Assembly (NCBI RefSeq): GCF_017654505.1
Contig: NC_054541.1
Location: 44,640,486 to 44,704,485 of the forward strand
Length of the DNA stretch: 64,000 bases
Source of the DNA: Polyodon spathula
Taxonomy: Eukaryota; Chordata; Actinopteri; Acipenseriformes; Polyodontidae
Direction of reading: 5' to 3'
This document shows positions 25,176 through 38,214 of the stretch, piece after piece (position 1 is the first letter of the stretch; every line of letters starts with the position of its first letter). Position numbers and translations under genes: made by a program. The notes beneath the pieces were generated by a model, which made no database searches, was not told where the DNA came from, and saw only the letters and a program-made list of their open reading frames with translations.

Positions 25176-25899
25176 ATTCATATGTTGTTTTTTTCTGACT
25201 TTATGTGAACGAAAAGACACACATTTGCCCGTTTTCCCATTCCCATTCCTGGTCACAAAAGCAAAGTTTGTGGGGAATAATAGCCATTTTCTATACTTTT
25301 GAGGCATAAGCAATTAGGAAATAACACTTACTACCCAGGAACAAAAAAAAAAAAAAAAATTGTTACACGGTGTAATTGTTTACTAGAACTATATTTGGGG
25401 GTGCATTCTGAGTGGTTTTGCGAATTTGTTACTTATTTTTTAATTTGCCAAGAGCAAGAACTGTTTGCATACAATATAGCTCCACCACAAGAGAACCATT
25501 GCAGAAAAGACAATCCCACCCATAACTCAGTTAACCACACATCCAATCAACTGCAAGGAACGGCCACCAACAGCACTGTCCACGTCACAAGGACCTCACT
25601 GTGATGTTTGCTTTATGATACTTTTGGGCCACAGGATAATGAAGAAACGAATATGATATGGCAACGGCAGAGTTTGATTGAATAAAAAAAGAAATATATA
25701 ATGTCCTGTTTGCTGATAAGGGCGTCAAACTTAATTTTACCATGGACTGTATTGTAATTTGATATTTAATTCATGGGCCATAAAAAAAGAAATTACCGCT
25801 GTCTGCGAAAAGAAAAATGTTAGCAGCAGACATGTATTAGATTAAACTGACATCTGGCCTGCTTGTTATCCCCAAGCAAAAGTGCACCACACTTGGAGA
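25176..25899. other. Intergenic DNA, nothing recognised
   Basis: AT-rich, with a 17-base A run near 25343-25359. A short open frame here has no recognisable domain. Confidence 0.45.
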
Positions 25900-26289
25900 A
25901 CGCTTGTTTAGCTTCATGGCTCTGACTCTTTAGAACTCTCTCCCAGCTTTGGTGTGTGATGCTCCCACCGTCGCTCATTTTAAATCAACTCTCAAGACCT
26001 ACTTGTTCTCTCTTGCTTTCCATGCTCTTTAAGCCTGATATCTGCTAGCTGCTATGTTGCTGCTACTATTTCACGTATGATAGTAACATAATGTATTATG
26101 CACTTTCCATTGTATTTAATGTGCTATTTCATGTATTATGCACTTTCTAGTGTATTTCATGTATTATGTATTTCTCTGTATTTTGAAGTATTATGGATTT
26201 TCTTGTTGTTACTGCATCTTGTAAAGCGCTTTGTGATAGTGGTCCACTATGAAAGGCGTTATATAAAATAAAGATTGATTGATTGATTA
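25900..26289 (+). mobile_element. 3' end of an L2/CR1-like LINE
   Basis: The first part translates to the last residues of a LINE ORF2: NSLPALVCDAPTVAHFKS then TLKTYLFSLAFHAL, ending in TAA at 26030-26032. This matches the LWNSLP...FKS-LKTYLF-type end of L2/CR1/Rex-group reverse transcriptase ORFs. The tryptophan codon before NSLP is a TAG stop here, so the copy is dead. A roughly 240-bp 3' UTR follows, with AGCGCTTTGTGATAGTGG and ATATAAAATAAAG. The element ends in a (GATT)n tail (26273-26289), the short tandem tail typical of this LINE group. It is strongly 5'-truncated. Confidence 0.75.
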
Positions 26290-28040
26290 ACATCCTTCTG
26301 TCTTTCTGCAATCTCTTAAGGCAATTCTGTATGAGAAGTGATAGCCTCAGCCATTGAGGGAAAAAATGCACTGACAGTCTGGTTCTTCCCTGTATTTTTT
26401 CCCGCTTGCCTCTGTTTAGGTCTTTATGGTTCTTTAAGATGTTTTTGGAATTGTTGTAAATAATAATGCTGAAGAAAACGTTAAAAAAGTTTTCTTCCTG
26501 TTGTTACACAACACTGTTGAGCAAGTTAAAGACAAGTTTTCAAAACATCCTGATTTGACGTAACGTCCTGTTTTTTGATGCGATACATATTGTATATACT
26601 TTAGTCTTAATAATTATCATGATCTTAGTTGTATAGAAATTGACACCAGAAAATGAGAGAGAGCATTATTTTGGCCATTCGAAATCAGTCTAACTAAAAG
26701 CTATTACTGCCTTTTAAAACGTTCAGCGGGTTAAAAAAAAAATTCATTATTCAGTTAAATGTTGTACTGTATATTATTTCAGAGTTCAAGCGATAAATTA
26801 GAACTTTCATTAAATAAAAAAGTGACATGTTCATAAAATAAATCATTCTCTTTTGTATTTATTATAATGGGTTCACCAAATACTTGTTTTAAATATACAA
26901 AAGTACACTTCAGACTAGTTTTTATTCTTTATCATATTTTATATGCTGTTTTTAAAGTAAGAACTGGGTGATGCAGCTGCATCCTTAGGGATTAAAAAGA
27001 GGAAAATAATCATTTTAACTGCTGAACAAATTCCTCCTGTAATATATTTTCTGTTTTGTTGCAGTTGCCCTTGTTGTGACCCCTGCTTTCTAGATGTACA
27101 TTATCCTCTTTCTTAGTTCAGTCAGAGAAAGTGTTATCAGAAGAAGCTCTTGTGTATGAGGGAACCACAGGAAGTTGGAATATGGTGGGCACGTGTGCAG
27201 TGTTCAAACTGGCACATTGACTGTAGTGCCAGTGTAAATACAAGAGCTGCTCCTACAGATAACTATGACATCATCCCCTGCAGGTGTGCACATCTTTTTG
27301 TTGATGAGCAACAGTTCGTTCTTTATTTCAAATAGAACGCTATCTAGTTTATAGTAGAGCTTAGCTTTAAAAAGGCTAAGTAATCCAGGCTAATAATTTG
27401 GATCAAAAGATGAGAATGGGATGTTTAAAGATCTTGAGTGGTTTTCTGGTGTTTATTAGTACAACACCAGGTTCTGTAACTGGTAAAGGTAACTGAAACC
27501 CATCTGTAGTGTTTGGACTTGGAATCCAGCCCTGTGCATGGTGTTAGAGGATCTGTAAAATTGTTTTGTTTACCTGTTGTTCTTTAGTTTTTACCACTAA
27601 ATAAAATGAAATTAAAACAAGAAGCTGTGCTTCAGTCCCTGGAGTATTTCTCCGCACCAAAGATAACAAAAGAAATGTCGAATGGCTGTCAAAATTAAGT
27701 TAAAATAAACAGCCACCAGTCATACACTGGAAATGTTTTATACTGATACAGTTAGCCAGCTGTACAGTACCTCATCTTTCCTGTTCATTTTCTCTTCCTA
27801 TTGAACTGCCAGCTAGTAATCAATTATTACCCTTGTCATTCATGCTTTAGCAAAGCAGCTGGTCACAGGAAGCATGGGTTCACAGAGACTCAGCCAATCG
27901 GCTCCCTCCAGCTGTCCTCCACTGTTCTGAATCAGATTATGTGTGTTTTCTGCAGAAGTTCCTCTACCGGACTTTCTTTTCGATTCTTCCTTCCTTATTC
28001 TAACAGCACAGGCACATCCGCACTTGCTTGTTGCTATAAG

Positions 28041-28062
28041 TCTCTCTCTCTCTCTCTCTGTC

Positions 28063-28136
<74 letters not shown>

Positions 28137-28137
28137 C
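28041..28137. repeat. (TC)n microsatellite with TG interruptions
   Basis: About 97 bp of TC units with a few CTGT interruptions. It forms a long pyrimidine tract on the plus strand. Confidence 0.95.
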
Positions 28138-29198
28138 TTTGAGATTCCACAGGTGGTAATGGGAAGGCATTTTGGTTTTGTGCATGTGCACTTGTTTTCT
28201 TGGAACACCCAGCCTTGACATAAAGGCTGCTGACAGATCAAAGAGTTCAGCTGTAAAATGATATGAAAGGCTGAAGCATTAGCATCCATCAGGGTGTCTT
28301 AAGGGCTTTTGCAAAATAGAAGGTTTGCTGACCCCAGTCTGGAGGGTCTGGGAGGCTTGCATAATGAATAAAACAAAACAAGAAGGGAACATGGTAACTT
28401 TGACTCTCCTTTATGCATATGAAGTATGCCTCTTGTCTAAATATCTTCTAAATCTACAACCAAACTACATTTTGGCCTCAGAAGGACTTTTTTGGTAAAA
28501 GTCAAATTCTACTCTCATAGACACACACATTACAAACAAACTTGCCATCACAACTGTGTGTTTCCAGATCTGATTGTATATAGAAGCACAACATGCTATT
28601 AAAACAAGCCCAAGCTACCACTAAACAAAACTTGTGTGAGAAGTCCTTACAGCACTTTCTTTAATAAGATCCATAGGAAGTCCACAAACCACTTCACCCT
28701 CAAGTGATATCATAAACAAAAATAGCTACATTTAGTTAGTTATTTCGGTAGTTAGTTTGTGTAATGTTGTTCTTGTAAAACAGCATGCAGAAAGTGTGTT
28801 GAATTAATAAAGGCATATGGTTGCATTGAATGGCATGGGTTTGAGATGGGACTGCAAAGATAAAGGAATTACTGTATTGGTTTTTTAGAAACTCTTCAGG
28901 TGCAAGGCTCATGCATAAGTAATTTTCTGTTTTTTTAACAGTCCCTTCTATGTTTTCTTGTGCAGCACACTCCCCACTGGAAGGGCAGAGTATTATCCCA
29001 CAGCGCTCCTCCGATGCTGTCGCTCAGGACAGAAAGATCCCATTGAAGTCGCCCTCGCAAAAGAAAAGGATGAGATACCCCTTTGTGGCTCCTCAATAAC
29101 ATTGTGTTCAACGACAAGCTTACCGCATTCCATCTTCTGGTTCCCTTAGAATTCTCTTCTGAGGAGGACAATGGCGGCCTCCAGATTTGAGACTTGCA

Positions 29199-29218
29199 CC
29201 CCCCCCCCCCCCCCCCCA
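29199..29218. repeat. Poly(C) run
   Basis: About 19 consecutive C residues. Confidence 0.9.
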
Positions 29219-29354
29219 GCCCTACTATCCCTCAGAACTCTATTATTCTCCTCAGCCAAGGGGAGACATGCTCATGTCTGATTTGCCAGAATTTCATATT
29301 GACATAGCAGGAGAATTCCAGCTCCTTACGCCAAAGAATATGAGCGAAAATAAG

Positions 29355-29393
29355 TCTCTCTCTCTCTCTCTCTCTCGCTCGCTCTCTCTCTCG

Positions 29394-29436
<43 letters not shown>
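29355..29436. repeat. (TC)n microsatellite with CG interruptions
   Basis: About 80 bp of TC units broken by several CGCT steps and one CCT. Confidence 0.95.
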
Positions 29437-29438
<2 letters not shown>

Positions 29439-30074
29439 CTCTAATACAGGAGACTTTCTGAAAGGAGAAAACATATAAACTAACTATAAAGAATGGTATC
29501 TGGGAAACGCTTTGACATCGTCTTGTGGTATTGTGGATGGGGAGGGGTTGAAGGTGGGGATTGCCTGATAAGCTTTTTGTAATCCCAGTGTCCCCAGCTA
29601 TGGATGCTCCATTATGCGGCTATATTTTTGTAGTTTTAGTGGCTGATGAAAAGGAGTTCCTCGCAGTTTAGGGAAAGGATGTGATCTCATCTGCAAAGAA
29701 TTCGACCTATGTAATGCATTACTCATGATTTAACCCAGGCTTCTCCTTGGTGTCGCTTCACCCCCTCCCCCTCCCCCTTGCCCTCCCCTTCCATTCGCCC
29801 CACAAATCTAAATTGGTGAAAACAAGAGTTGAATACAATGTTCTTAGTAACCCGTACTGCAGTGCACCTCAAAGCACAGGCTCAGACACTAGAGGAAATG
29901 AGCCTGGCTAGACGTTCACTCAAAACAACACAGACAAACCTGTATAACCTATCCTTCCTCACATGCATGTACTGCATCTTATCCTCATGCTGTGTGGTTG
30001 AAATGAGGTAGCAGAAACGCTGTTATATTTTTTAGAAACTGTGTTACCAGCAGACACAATGTAATTCTACATAA

Positions 30075-30076
<2 letters not shown>

Positions 30077-30137
<61 letters not shown>

Positions 30138-30140
30138 GAA
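30077..30140. repeat. (GA)n microsatellite
   Basis: About 25 pure GA units, then decayed GAAAGA units to about 30140. Confidence 0.95.
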
Positions 30141-32732
30141 ATATACTGTATACATCTTGCCCACACTGGGCCAAAATTGACATGATCCCTCACTCTACCT
30201 CCCCAAATTTCTGACCACTCACAAATGCAGCAGGAGAATGAAATCTTGATAGCATCATCAGATAGGAATTTGAATTGAAACCGACAGCTTTAATTGGGGA
30301 ATGTCTCTGCAATGATTGGTATTCATCATACTAAATTTGGGGATGAATAAGCCAGTGTTTTGTTTTTTTTTCATGAGTGAGGGAGCAGCTGATCCGAGGT
30401 AGATACATTAACTGGGAACAATCCAGATGCCGATGGCGTCCTTCTTTACAACACACTCAAACACACGAAGTTGCTTGTGCTCTAAGTAATCCATGCTTTA
30501 ATGTTAGTCATAGTTTTATATTTTGCCATTGTTATTTTTTGTTTTCCACACTATTGCAATTCTAACGGGTGAAAAGGCCTTTCCTAGATTGCTGGTTTGT
30601 TACGAGTGAAGTTTTGATAAAATCTGTGTAAATTGAAAAGTCTTCCTTAATTAATTTTCTATGTTTTTGGCAACTGATAAACCAGGCTTTCCTATGCGTG
30701 ACCATTTCACTATACTATTCTTTCTTACCACATTGGATTTATAGAGCTACTAAAGACCAGTTAAACCCTATGTTCCAGTATGATTTGAGTTCAAAAGAGC
30801 GATATGATGGTCATTTGCTGGGATCAATAAAACATAGAGTATACATGCAACACATGTTCACCAGATCCCATTTTGTACTACAACATATCATATATTGGAG
30901 TGCAGGGGCCATATCTGCATCTTTGGAGTATACTTGGTAGGGCATTGGCATATTCTTTCCTGCTCTGTTGTGGCCTCTGATTTTTCCCTCTTGATCTGCT
31001 TTGTGTTGCCTCTCACTTCCTTCTTTTCCTAAAAGGCTTGTACTTTATGAGTTATTGGGTCCTTGTAAACAGTACCAGCTCCTTCTTGCATCCAGCAAGT
31101 TTCAGATCTGGGCGAACATTAAAGGTTTACTGCACCTGCCTCTCACAGACCGGACATCGCCCCTCTCATTAAAATGTTTCCCCAGTATAGTTTTGTATTT
31201 TTTCCCCTCCCATAATTAACAGTTATTTTCTCCACATTTGGCTTTACCAACATGGGGTGCCACTGAATTAAGCCCATATGAAAGCAAGTTGAAAGGTCAT
31301 CTGTAAGAATCACTGTCATTTGCTTGTTACATTTAGGGAAGGACCAAAAGAGCCTGCTTCATAAAGCTGACAGATGGTAAAAACCTGGAAAAGCTTTCAT
31401 ATAATCATTAGCCTTTGACATGCTTAATTCAAATATTTTTTTTTTTTTTTTTTTTTTTTGTGCAGCGCATTGATGCTTTAAGGCACATTCAGCAAAGCCT
31501 TCTACCCCCTGAACTTACTCAGTATGTTAATAAAATATACAGATATTTGCTTGGTGCTCCATCACTTTGCCAAACTGTAGGGTTGATTCTTACCTGAAAG
31601 GGGATATGTTTCCTTGCACTTACGGTCTCAAGTTCTTGACGGTTTTACATCCATCAATAATACCTTTTAAACCCATCACATTTTCAGGTCAGTTAGGCGC
31701 TTGATATATGTGTGTTTTGCTCCCTGCAAGCTGGTCATCTGAAAGACTGACTTTCTTGGCTGAGGAAATGACTGTGTGATAAATGAATAGCCTGAAACAA
31801 CAGCTGAGGCAGGACTTGGCTGAAGTAAACTCTTTTAGACTAAGAGCTGTTTCCTCATATCTTGGCACTTGGTCATGAATGACCTCTTTCATTTTTTCCA
31901 ATAATAACTAAACTCAGCTACTCAGCTTTTAAACACCCTTTTCTTTCCACTTATGTAGCTGTGGCAGACTACATGTTGCCTTGGTATTGTAACTCTATCT
32001 GCAGACATGCTAAAAGTCTGGTAGGTGGGTGAGGTAAAAATAAATCAGTGTAAACATAGAAAATAGGAAGAATTCATTTAGGGTCACTGATGTTCACAAC
32101 TGATGATGCTGACCTTTCCTCATAGCTGATTTGCCATCTTAATTCTGAGGGTGTATTTTGCTTGTTCTGTTTATGTTGTGTTGTACAATAGAAGAGTAAC
32201 CATGTTCTCCTGATATATAGATAGTCTTACATCAGAGTAAGCCAACTCCAAGAAATTTTAGGTCAATATGATTAGTGTTATTGTTTGCCATGGTGTACTT
32301 TATTCAAAACCAACGTTTTTTGACTTTGTTCACTGTGGCATATGACCCTCCATATGTCACTATGATATTCTTAATTGGTACCCCCCTTTTAAGGCATATT
32401 GTAAGTTTAAATTTACAGTGTTGTAGTTTAAGAGATTTTAAGCATGATTTCCAAATGCTCCACAGAATTGAACATGTGGTCAGTGAGATTAAAAAGCACT
32501 GTATAGGATATGTACCTGAAACAGCTCATCACCTGACTGAATATGAAAGTCATTGTGTCTTTTTCACAAGCCATTTTGAATTATCCTTGTGATCCGTGTG
32601 TTTAGCAGATTGTTGTTGTTGGTTTATTCTGCTTGTCTTCTTGTCACAACATGTCTGCTGCTGCTGCTATTGCTAACAGTATGCCTCTGCTTGCATCTCA
32701 GTGGACATACCAGTATAGAATAACCTATACTA

Positions 32733-32850
32733 CAGTAAAACCTTTATTATCCAGACTGTTCAAGTCCAGGGAGTTCCCATTCCATTCTCATCCCACTGCT
32801 GTAAGTTTATTAATAAAACAGTCCCACTCCAGAAATATACAGAAATAAAA
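32733..32850 (+). mobile_element. Possible pogo/Tigger-like terminus
   Basis: TA followed by CAGTAAAACCTTTATTATCC resembles the first bases of pogo/Tigger-type terminal inverted repeats, which start CAGT and insert at TA. No partner end was found, so this may be a fragment or chance. Confidence 0.25.
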
Positions 32851-32893
32851 ATAATGCAACCCAGTGCATTTCAATAGTGTGCAATTATGTTAG

Positions 32894-33025
32894 AAATAAC
32901 CTATGACAAGGTATGCAGTAATACAATTCCTACCGCTTGCCCTGGGTGAGCTGTGAGGCAAGATGCGAAGCACTGAGGAAGTGCGGTAGGAATTGTCTTA
33001 CTGCACATACTGGAGTGGGTTATTT
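32894..33025. mobile_element. Inverted-repeat MITE, 132 bp
   Basis: Two 43-bp arms, 32894-32936 and 32983-33025, are inverted repeats matching at about 34 of 43 positions. The outermost AAATAACC and the innermost ACAATTCCTACCGC are identical. The 46-bp loop is GC-richer than the surroundings. It has no coding capacity. One arm resembles the sequence at 24191, so there are at least two family members in the window. Confidence 0.6.
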
Positions 33026-34033
33026 CCATTATAAAATGGCTATAATTTTCTTGAAAATAATTACACAAGGTAGCTTTTTTTAAGGATAAAAGAAGAAATG
33101 TATTATGTATCCTTCCAGTCAGAAAAAGTAGTCCTGAGGACTGTTTCATTTTGATATATATTTTAACTTTTTTTTATTTGCCAAAAACGTTAAATTGATC
33201 ATTGCCATTTATTGTAACATTTTCTAGATAAAATGACATTTTGGAATTGAAGGCAAACTGATTTCCCGCATCAGAGGGAGGATTCATAGAATAACCAGCC
33301 ACTGCCCTAGCACTTGGGGCCAATGTCGACAGAAGAGCTTCTGAACATGAGGCCGTGGATGGAGGAGCCATATGGTTTTCAAGAGAAGCTGACCAATAAT
33401 TCGGAGGTTGTTTTCAATACCAATGAACGGTAACCAACATCATTTCCCTGGACTGTAAACCTGCATTAGACAACAAGTGAACAGCAGTGCTGCAGATTGA
33501 GTGGCTTGCATGACGTACTGAAAGTCCAACTTGGTCTGAAATGTGAGACATCATGTTTCCAAGGTAATTAACACCAATAAGTTCATGGCAATACCAAATG
33601 GATCTATATTGTGATTTTATTTAAGGGGGTGAAGCTAGTATGATTTGGCATCTGGAGGACACTTTAGTAAATATTGTTTTAAACTGTTGACAGGGCTCAA
33701 AGCATGTAACCACAGGTGCTTTCACGGTCCATCTCATTGATGTCTTTATGGTTTTTTTGTTTGATCATTAAATGGCAGATGTACTGTAGACCTATAATAA
33801 ACCTATAAGGGATTACCAAATAGAGTCCCACTATCCACCAGTGGTGTATCGGGACCAAGTTTGAGTCAGTATGAACAAGACAATTCCTAGAGCCCAAATC
33901 GTTGGGTAGACAATGTGCAATAGCAGACAAGACCAGGGAAGAAGCATGAGCATATAAAGAGAGCTGTGAGGTCCTTTTATTCAGTGGACCAGACCACTGA
34001 CATGTCTGCCTTAATAAATGTGGGTTAATTACA

Positions 34034-34081
<48 letters not shown>

Positions 34082-35649
34082 GAGAAAGCTGACAAAACCC
34101 AACTCTAACATCATTTGAAGAATAGACTGTTGGAGATGGCTTGACAATAAAACAAGAAAACTCCAATATTTCAATTCCTCTGCGAGAGGGCATTTACAGC
34201 TCCAGGAAATACTTGACCTCCTCTCTCTTGTCTCTCAACGAGCAACCATGTTGTGTTAAATTGGTCATTCATTTGTTTTATCTTCAACCGTACACAAAGA
34301 AGTCTCGAAAGAAAGAAAAGGGCCTTTCATTCCTGCAGTATCCTTTTTGTTTTATTTTGTTTTCTGCAAGTACAACTTCAGCTACAGATCTGTTCATTAA
34401 TATGGTAACCAGTTAATTATAGAGCAGTTCATTGTGCAGGGAAGGAGTTTTGAGGTGTGCTTGTTTTCTATAGCCTGAGCGACACAAGAAGTGACCTACT
34501 GTGTAAGGCTGTGGAAGTAGCGAACCCAAAGAACTAGACTTCAGTCAGTGTCTATTTGTTTCATAGGACGTTGTGTTCATTACATGTGACAAGACCCTCA
34601 GACTTGACCGTTTTCCTTTAATATCAGGTGTGAGCTTGCACTATTGAACATTCTTTCCCATTCAGACCTCCAGGGCAGTACCTATAGGCGACAAGAACTG
34701 GAAGCGCCTACACACTACTTTGAACTAAATTGAACTCTTCAGAATCCCAAATTCAGTAAAAGCAATTGTGTTCAGAACAAAAAGATTATTATGTATTTGT
34801 TGATTTATGGGATGTTAGCATTAACAGGAATTGCCCTGAATGGAGATGGGCCTTAAACTTGACAGAGTGCCGACTTGATTGTTAAGACAGAAAATACAAA
34901 GAGGTAGAGACACAATTACCAAAACTGTTTTATCTACATTTGTTGCCCGCATTTTTTTTTCCCTTGAGCCAGATACCTCTTTGAAAAACCTGCTGTGGAG
35001 AAGGATTCCACTGCAGACATAGTGCACTGCCATCTATCACTGCCTGTTCCTGCAGAATCAAGAGTATCTACATCAAGTTCACCCCTGCGAGCCACTATAA
35101 ATAGCAATTACTTCTGATTTTACAAAGCGCCATCCTTTTTATAGTTTGTGCATGACACAGCTTCTGCTAAATCGACACTTCTCGGTCTGTCAGAAAGTAA
35201 ATGTATTAAATTAGCACAAAGAAGGGCAACACTTTCTAATGAAAATGTGTTTATGAATGGACTAACATGGTTTCCTATAGATTCTAATTGAATTCATAAG
35301 ATGTTAACTTCAATTCACAAGACATTCCACATTTCATATTTAAACCTCAATTCATCATGAACAGGCACTTCGATGAGGAATTAAAAAGATGGACTTTAGA
35401 AGGGGTTATGATCAGTGTTGTAAATAAATCCAGAAAGCTTGTTCCATATTTAATATTTGTGTTCTGTCAAGAATGTTTGTTTAGTCTGTATTGGATATAA
35501 TATCTACAAATTATTCTTATTTTTGAGGATTTGTAACATACAGAACATTCTTGGGAACTCAGTGAAATCTGGGAACACCAGTAGTCGTGTGGCTTGCATG
35601 GGAAATAAAAGGTGTGGAAGTTCGTGTTAACTCTTTACAGACACAAAGA
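33026..35649. other. Intergenic DNA, no gene seen
   Basis: No supported gene or element apart from the (CA)n at 34035-34078. A perfect MEF2-type string CTATAAATAG occurs at 35095-35104 in a slightly less AT-rich patch. It might be a regulatory site, but a single 10-mer is weak evidence. Confidence 0.4.
34035..34078. repeat. (CA)n microsatellite
   Basis: About 22 uninterrupted CA units. Confidence 0.95.
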
Positions 35650-36085
35650 ACCGGGGATCCCCGAGTGGCTCATCCAGTTCAAGTGCTGGCATTGGGAGCG
35701 CAGGATGAGTCACACAGCTTGAATGGTGCCAGTTCACGTCTGGAATGTGGGGACTCTGAAGGGAGCGCCACATTGGCTCTGACACTCCTGAGTTTGGAGA
35801 TAGGAAACCGGTAGGGATTGATTCTGCTCATCTCGCAACAGTGAACCCTACTGGCCAGACACCAAGAACATACACAGTGGATTAAAAGCAGGGCTGGTCT
35901 CTGTTCTCCGGGATTGGTAGCCCACCCACCTCTGTTCTGGATTGCTCGGCGTAAAAGTGATTCTAGCTTTAGGCTTGTGAGATTGGAGGACGCTCACACA
36001 TCCTGAGAATATCTGTGCTGGGTGGGGACTTGCTGAGGTGAGGAGAAAAAACATAATTGGACATTCCAAATCGTGGGAAAACCTG
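35650..36085 (+). mobile_element. tRNA-derived SINE, plus strand, diverged
   Basis: A tRNA-like head starts near 35655, with a degenerate A box TGGCTCATCCA (35666-35676) and a degenerate B box AGTTCACGTCTGG (35731-35743). The roughly 300-bp body differs from the 8.4-kb copy. The 3' tail (AAAAAACATAATTGGACATT, then CCAAATCGTGGGAAAA) is clearly the same type as in the 8.4- and 41.3-kb copies. It is either a diverged subfamily or a separate SINE mobilised by the same LINE. Confidence 0.65.
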
Positions 36086-37606
36086 TCCCCCTACAACACA
36101 CTGCCCCTAGAGGATGTGAGAAATATATCATGGCAAAACACCATCTCGAACAAATTAAGTATTTCTAACATCGACTTAGAACAAGGTTTTTGCTCTTTAA
36201 GGAAATCAGTTGAAATATCATGGAACCCATTCTACTCTAAATCTAAAACACAGAGTGCCCTGCAGTATGTAGCTGAAAGGAATAAAACTAATTGAACATT
36301 ATAAAACTGTCAAGGAATAATAAATAATAACTGACCTGCTCCTATCAGTAACCAAGCTGTGTCTTGTAAGTCTTATATCTTTAACATAGTTTCATTCCTT
36401 TCAAAAAATGTGTATTTTCCCTTGCACAAAATAGGGCCCAGACGGTACACCCATTTTCAGTCACTGTTCAACTACATCTTTAAAACAGAAGATCAGGGCA
36501 GATCTCTAATTGCAGAAGCCTGCCCCACCCTTGTTATGGCATTCTGAAGGTGATTAATCTGATCAGAGAGTACAAGCTCAAGAGCTGTTATTCAAATTTG
36601 ATCTATTTGTGTTGCTCAGCAAGTCATTTGAAGGTGGTGGTCAGACTGTACTAAATAAGATCAACCTTTATTCATAGAAATGCGTTTAAGAGGGCTGATA
36701 TTAAGCATTTTATATACTCATTTGAAGGACTTACATGTTTTCAGATCACAGTGTTATTGCTGTTTATTTTAACGATTACTTAAATCCTTATTTGAATTCA
36801 TGCATTTATTTTGTAAAACATTATGTACTTTTTCAATTTTCTCCAAATGAATTATAAAAAATGCACGGTGAGCTGCAAACCTTGTTTTTATTTTCATTAT
36901 CTCGAGTGTGTAACACAATGTGACAAATATTGCAGTTTCATAGCAGTGTGTTAAATTAGGACATATAACCACACAAAGACTGCAGTGTCGCTGCACAGTA
37001 GCAATTGAAAGTCACATAATTAACTGCACATTGAAACTTCACTGCCTTTAAGGAAGGTTGCATGAGTTTGCAAAACAGCCACATTTAGTACTGCTGAACC
37101 ATTTACGCTGGCAACATCAAGCGTTCAGTCTTATGGAAACTCCTTTGGCAAAATCTAATGACACCCTTCACTTCGACCTGTGACCTAAGATGGTTGCCAC
37201 ATTTGCCTTTAGGATTCCAGATAAAAAAGACCTAACAATTCAAGGTATTGGCTTCATGCCTGGTATGCTTGCTGTATGCATTCTTTTGGGTTTAGTATTA
37301 GAAAAGATACAGTGTGAAGGTCTAATGTTACAGAAACCATTTGAGGTAGTGACTTCATATTTTCAGGGCAATATAACCCTGTATGCTTGTTGTGGTAGCG
37401 AATTTTTCAACTTTCATACCTAATAAATGTGCTATTCTTTCCAAGTTACAGCCAACTCACAGCTGGCTGTACATGGCCTTAAAACTGCACAGGTGAATAC
37501 TTTTTGTTTCCTTAAAGTTCTCATGCAAGTGATCAATCTATTAAGCATGACAATATATATATATATATTATATATATAATATATATATTATATAACAATA
37601 AAAATA
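36086..37606. other. Intergenic DNA, no gene seen
   Basis: AT-rich with no recognised element. A TA-rich stretch lies just left of the next element (about 37552-37594). Confidence 0.45.
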
Positions 37607-37638
37607 CAGTGGAACATTCATTTACAAGTGTTCTCCCG

Positions 37639-37708
<70 letters not shown>

Positions 37709-38149
37709 TCAATATTGTCTCTTCCTGAAGTCATTTCATTAAATCTTGCTTAAGTAGAATCTATTGATTTAATATGCTCTAAATATATAGTAGGTCTTGT
37801 ATATACTATATTATATCTATATATATATACGTAAATCACAACGTGAGGCATTCGTTAAAATTACTTACTGAAGAAGGTAGATCTAATATGTCAAGAGGCT
37901 GGGTGGGGCTAAAACAGAGTAGGTCTTGTCATGTTTTAGAAAGAATACTAGAGCCTGAGAATCTTAACAAACTTTTATTAAGTTCCCCACTTGAATTTAA
38001 TTAAATAAGCCTGTTAAATTAAGTAGGTGAGCGTTTCTTTAAAGTGACATTAACTAACCAGATGTTCTGTAGTGGCTTTGTGTTTATCCAATCTCTTGAA
38101 GAGCTTTTTTTATATAGGGTAAGAGCCTGAATACCATGGTATATATATC

Positions 38150-38214
<65 letters not shown>

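Larger units (their letters stand above)
26290..32732. other. Intergenic DNA rich in TC/GA microsatellites
   Basis: No gene I can name. Three long TC/GA tracts and a C run are listed separately. Two stretches look exon-like by splice-acceptor context: 28964-29099, and 31460 onward just after a 24-base T run. Neither has a recognisable product and both are treated as findings, not genes. Confidence 0.4.

Noticed and set aside
27840..28289. Arg-Glu / Leu-Ser repeat proteins at 28.0, 29.4, 57.5 and 58.2 kb
   Set aside because: These are translations of GA/TC microsatellites, not genes.
32275..32592. 105-codon open plus-strand frame
   Set aside because: No similarity recognised and no coding-like composition; considered chance.
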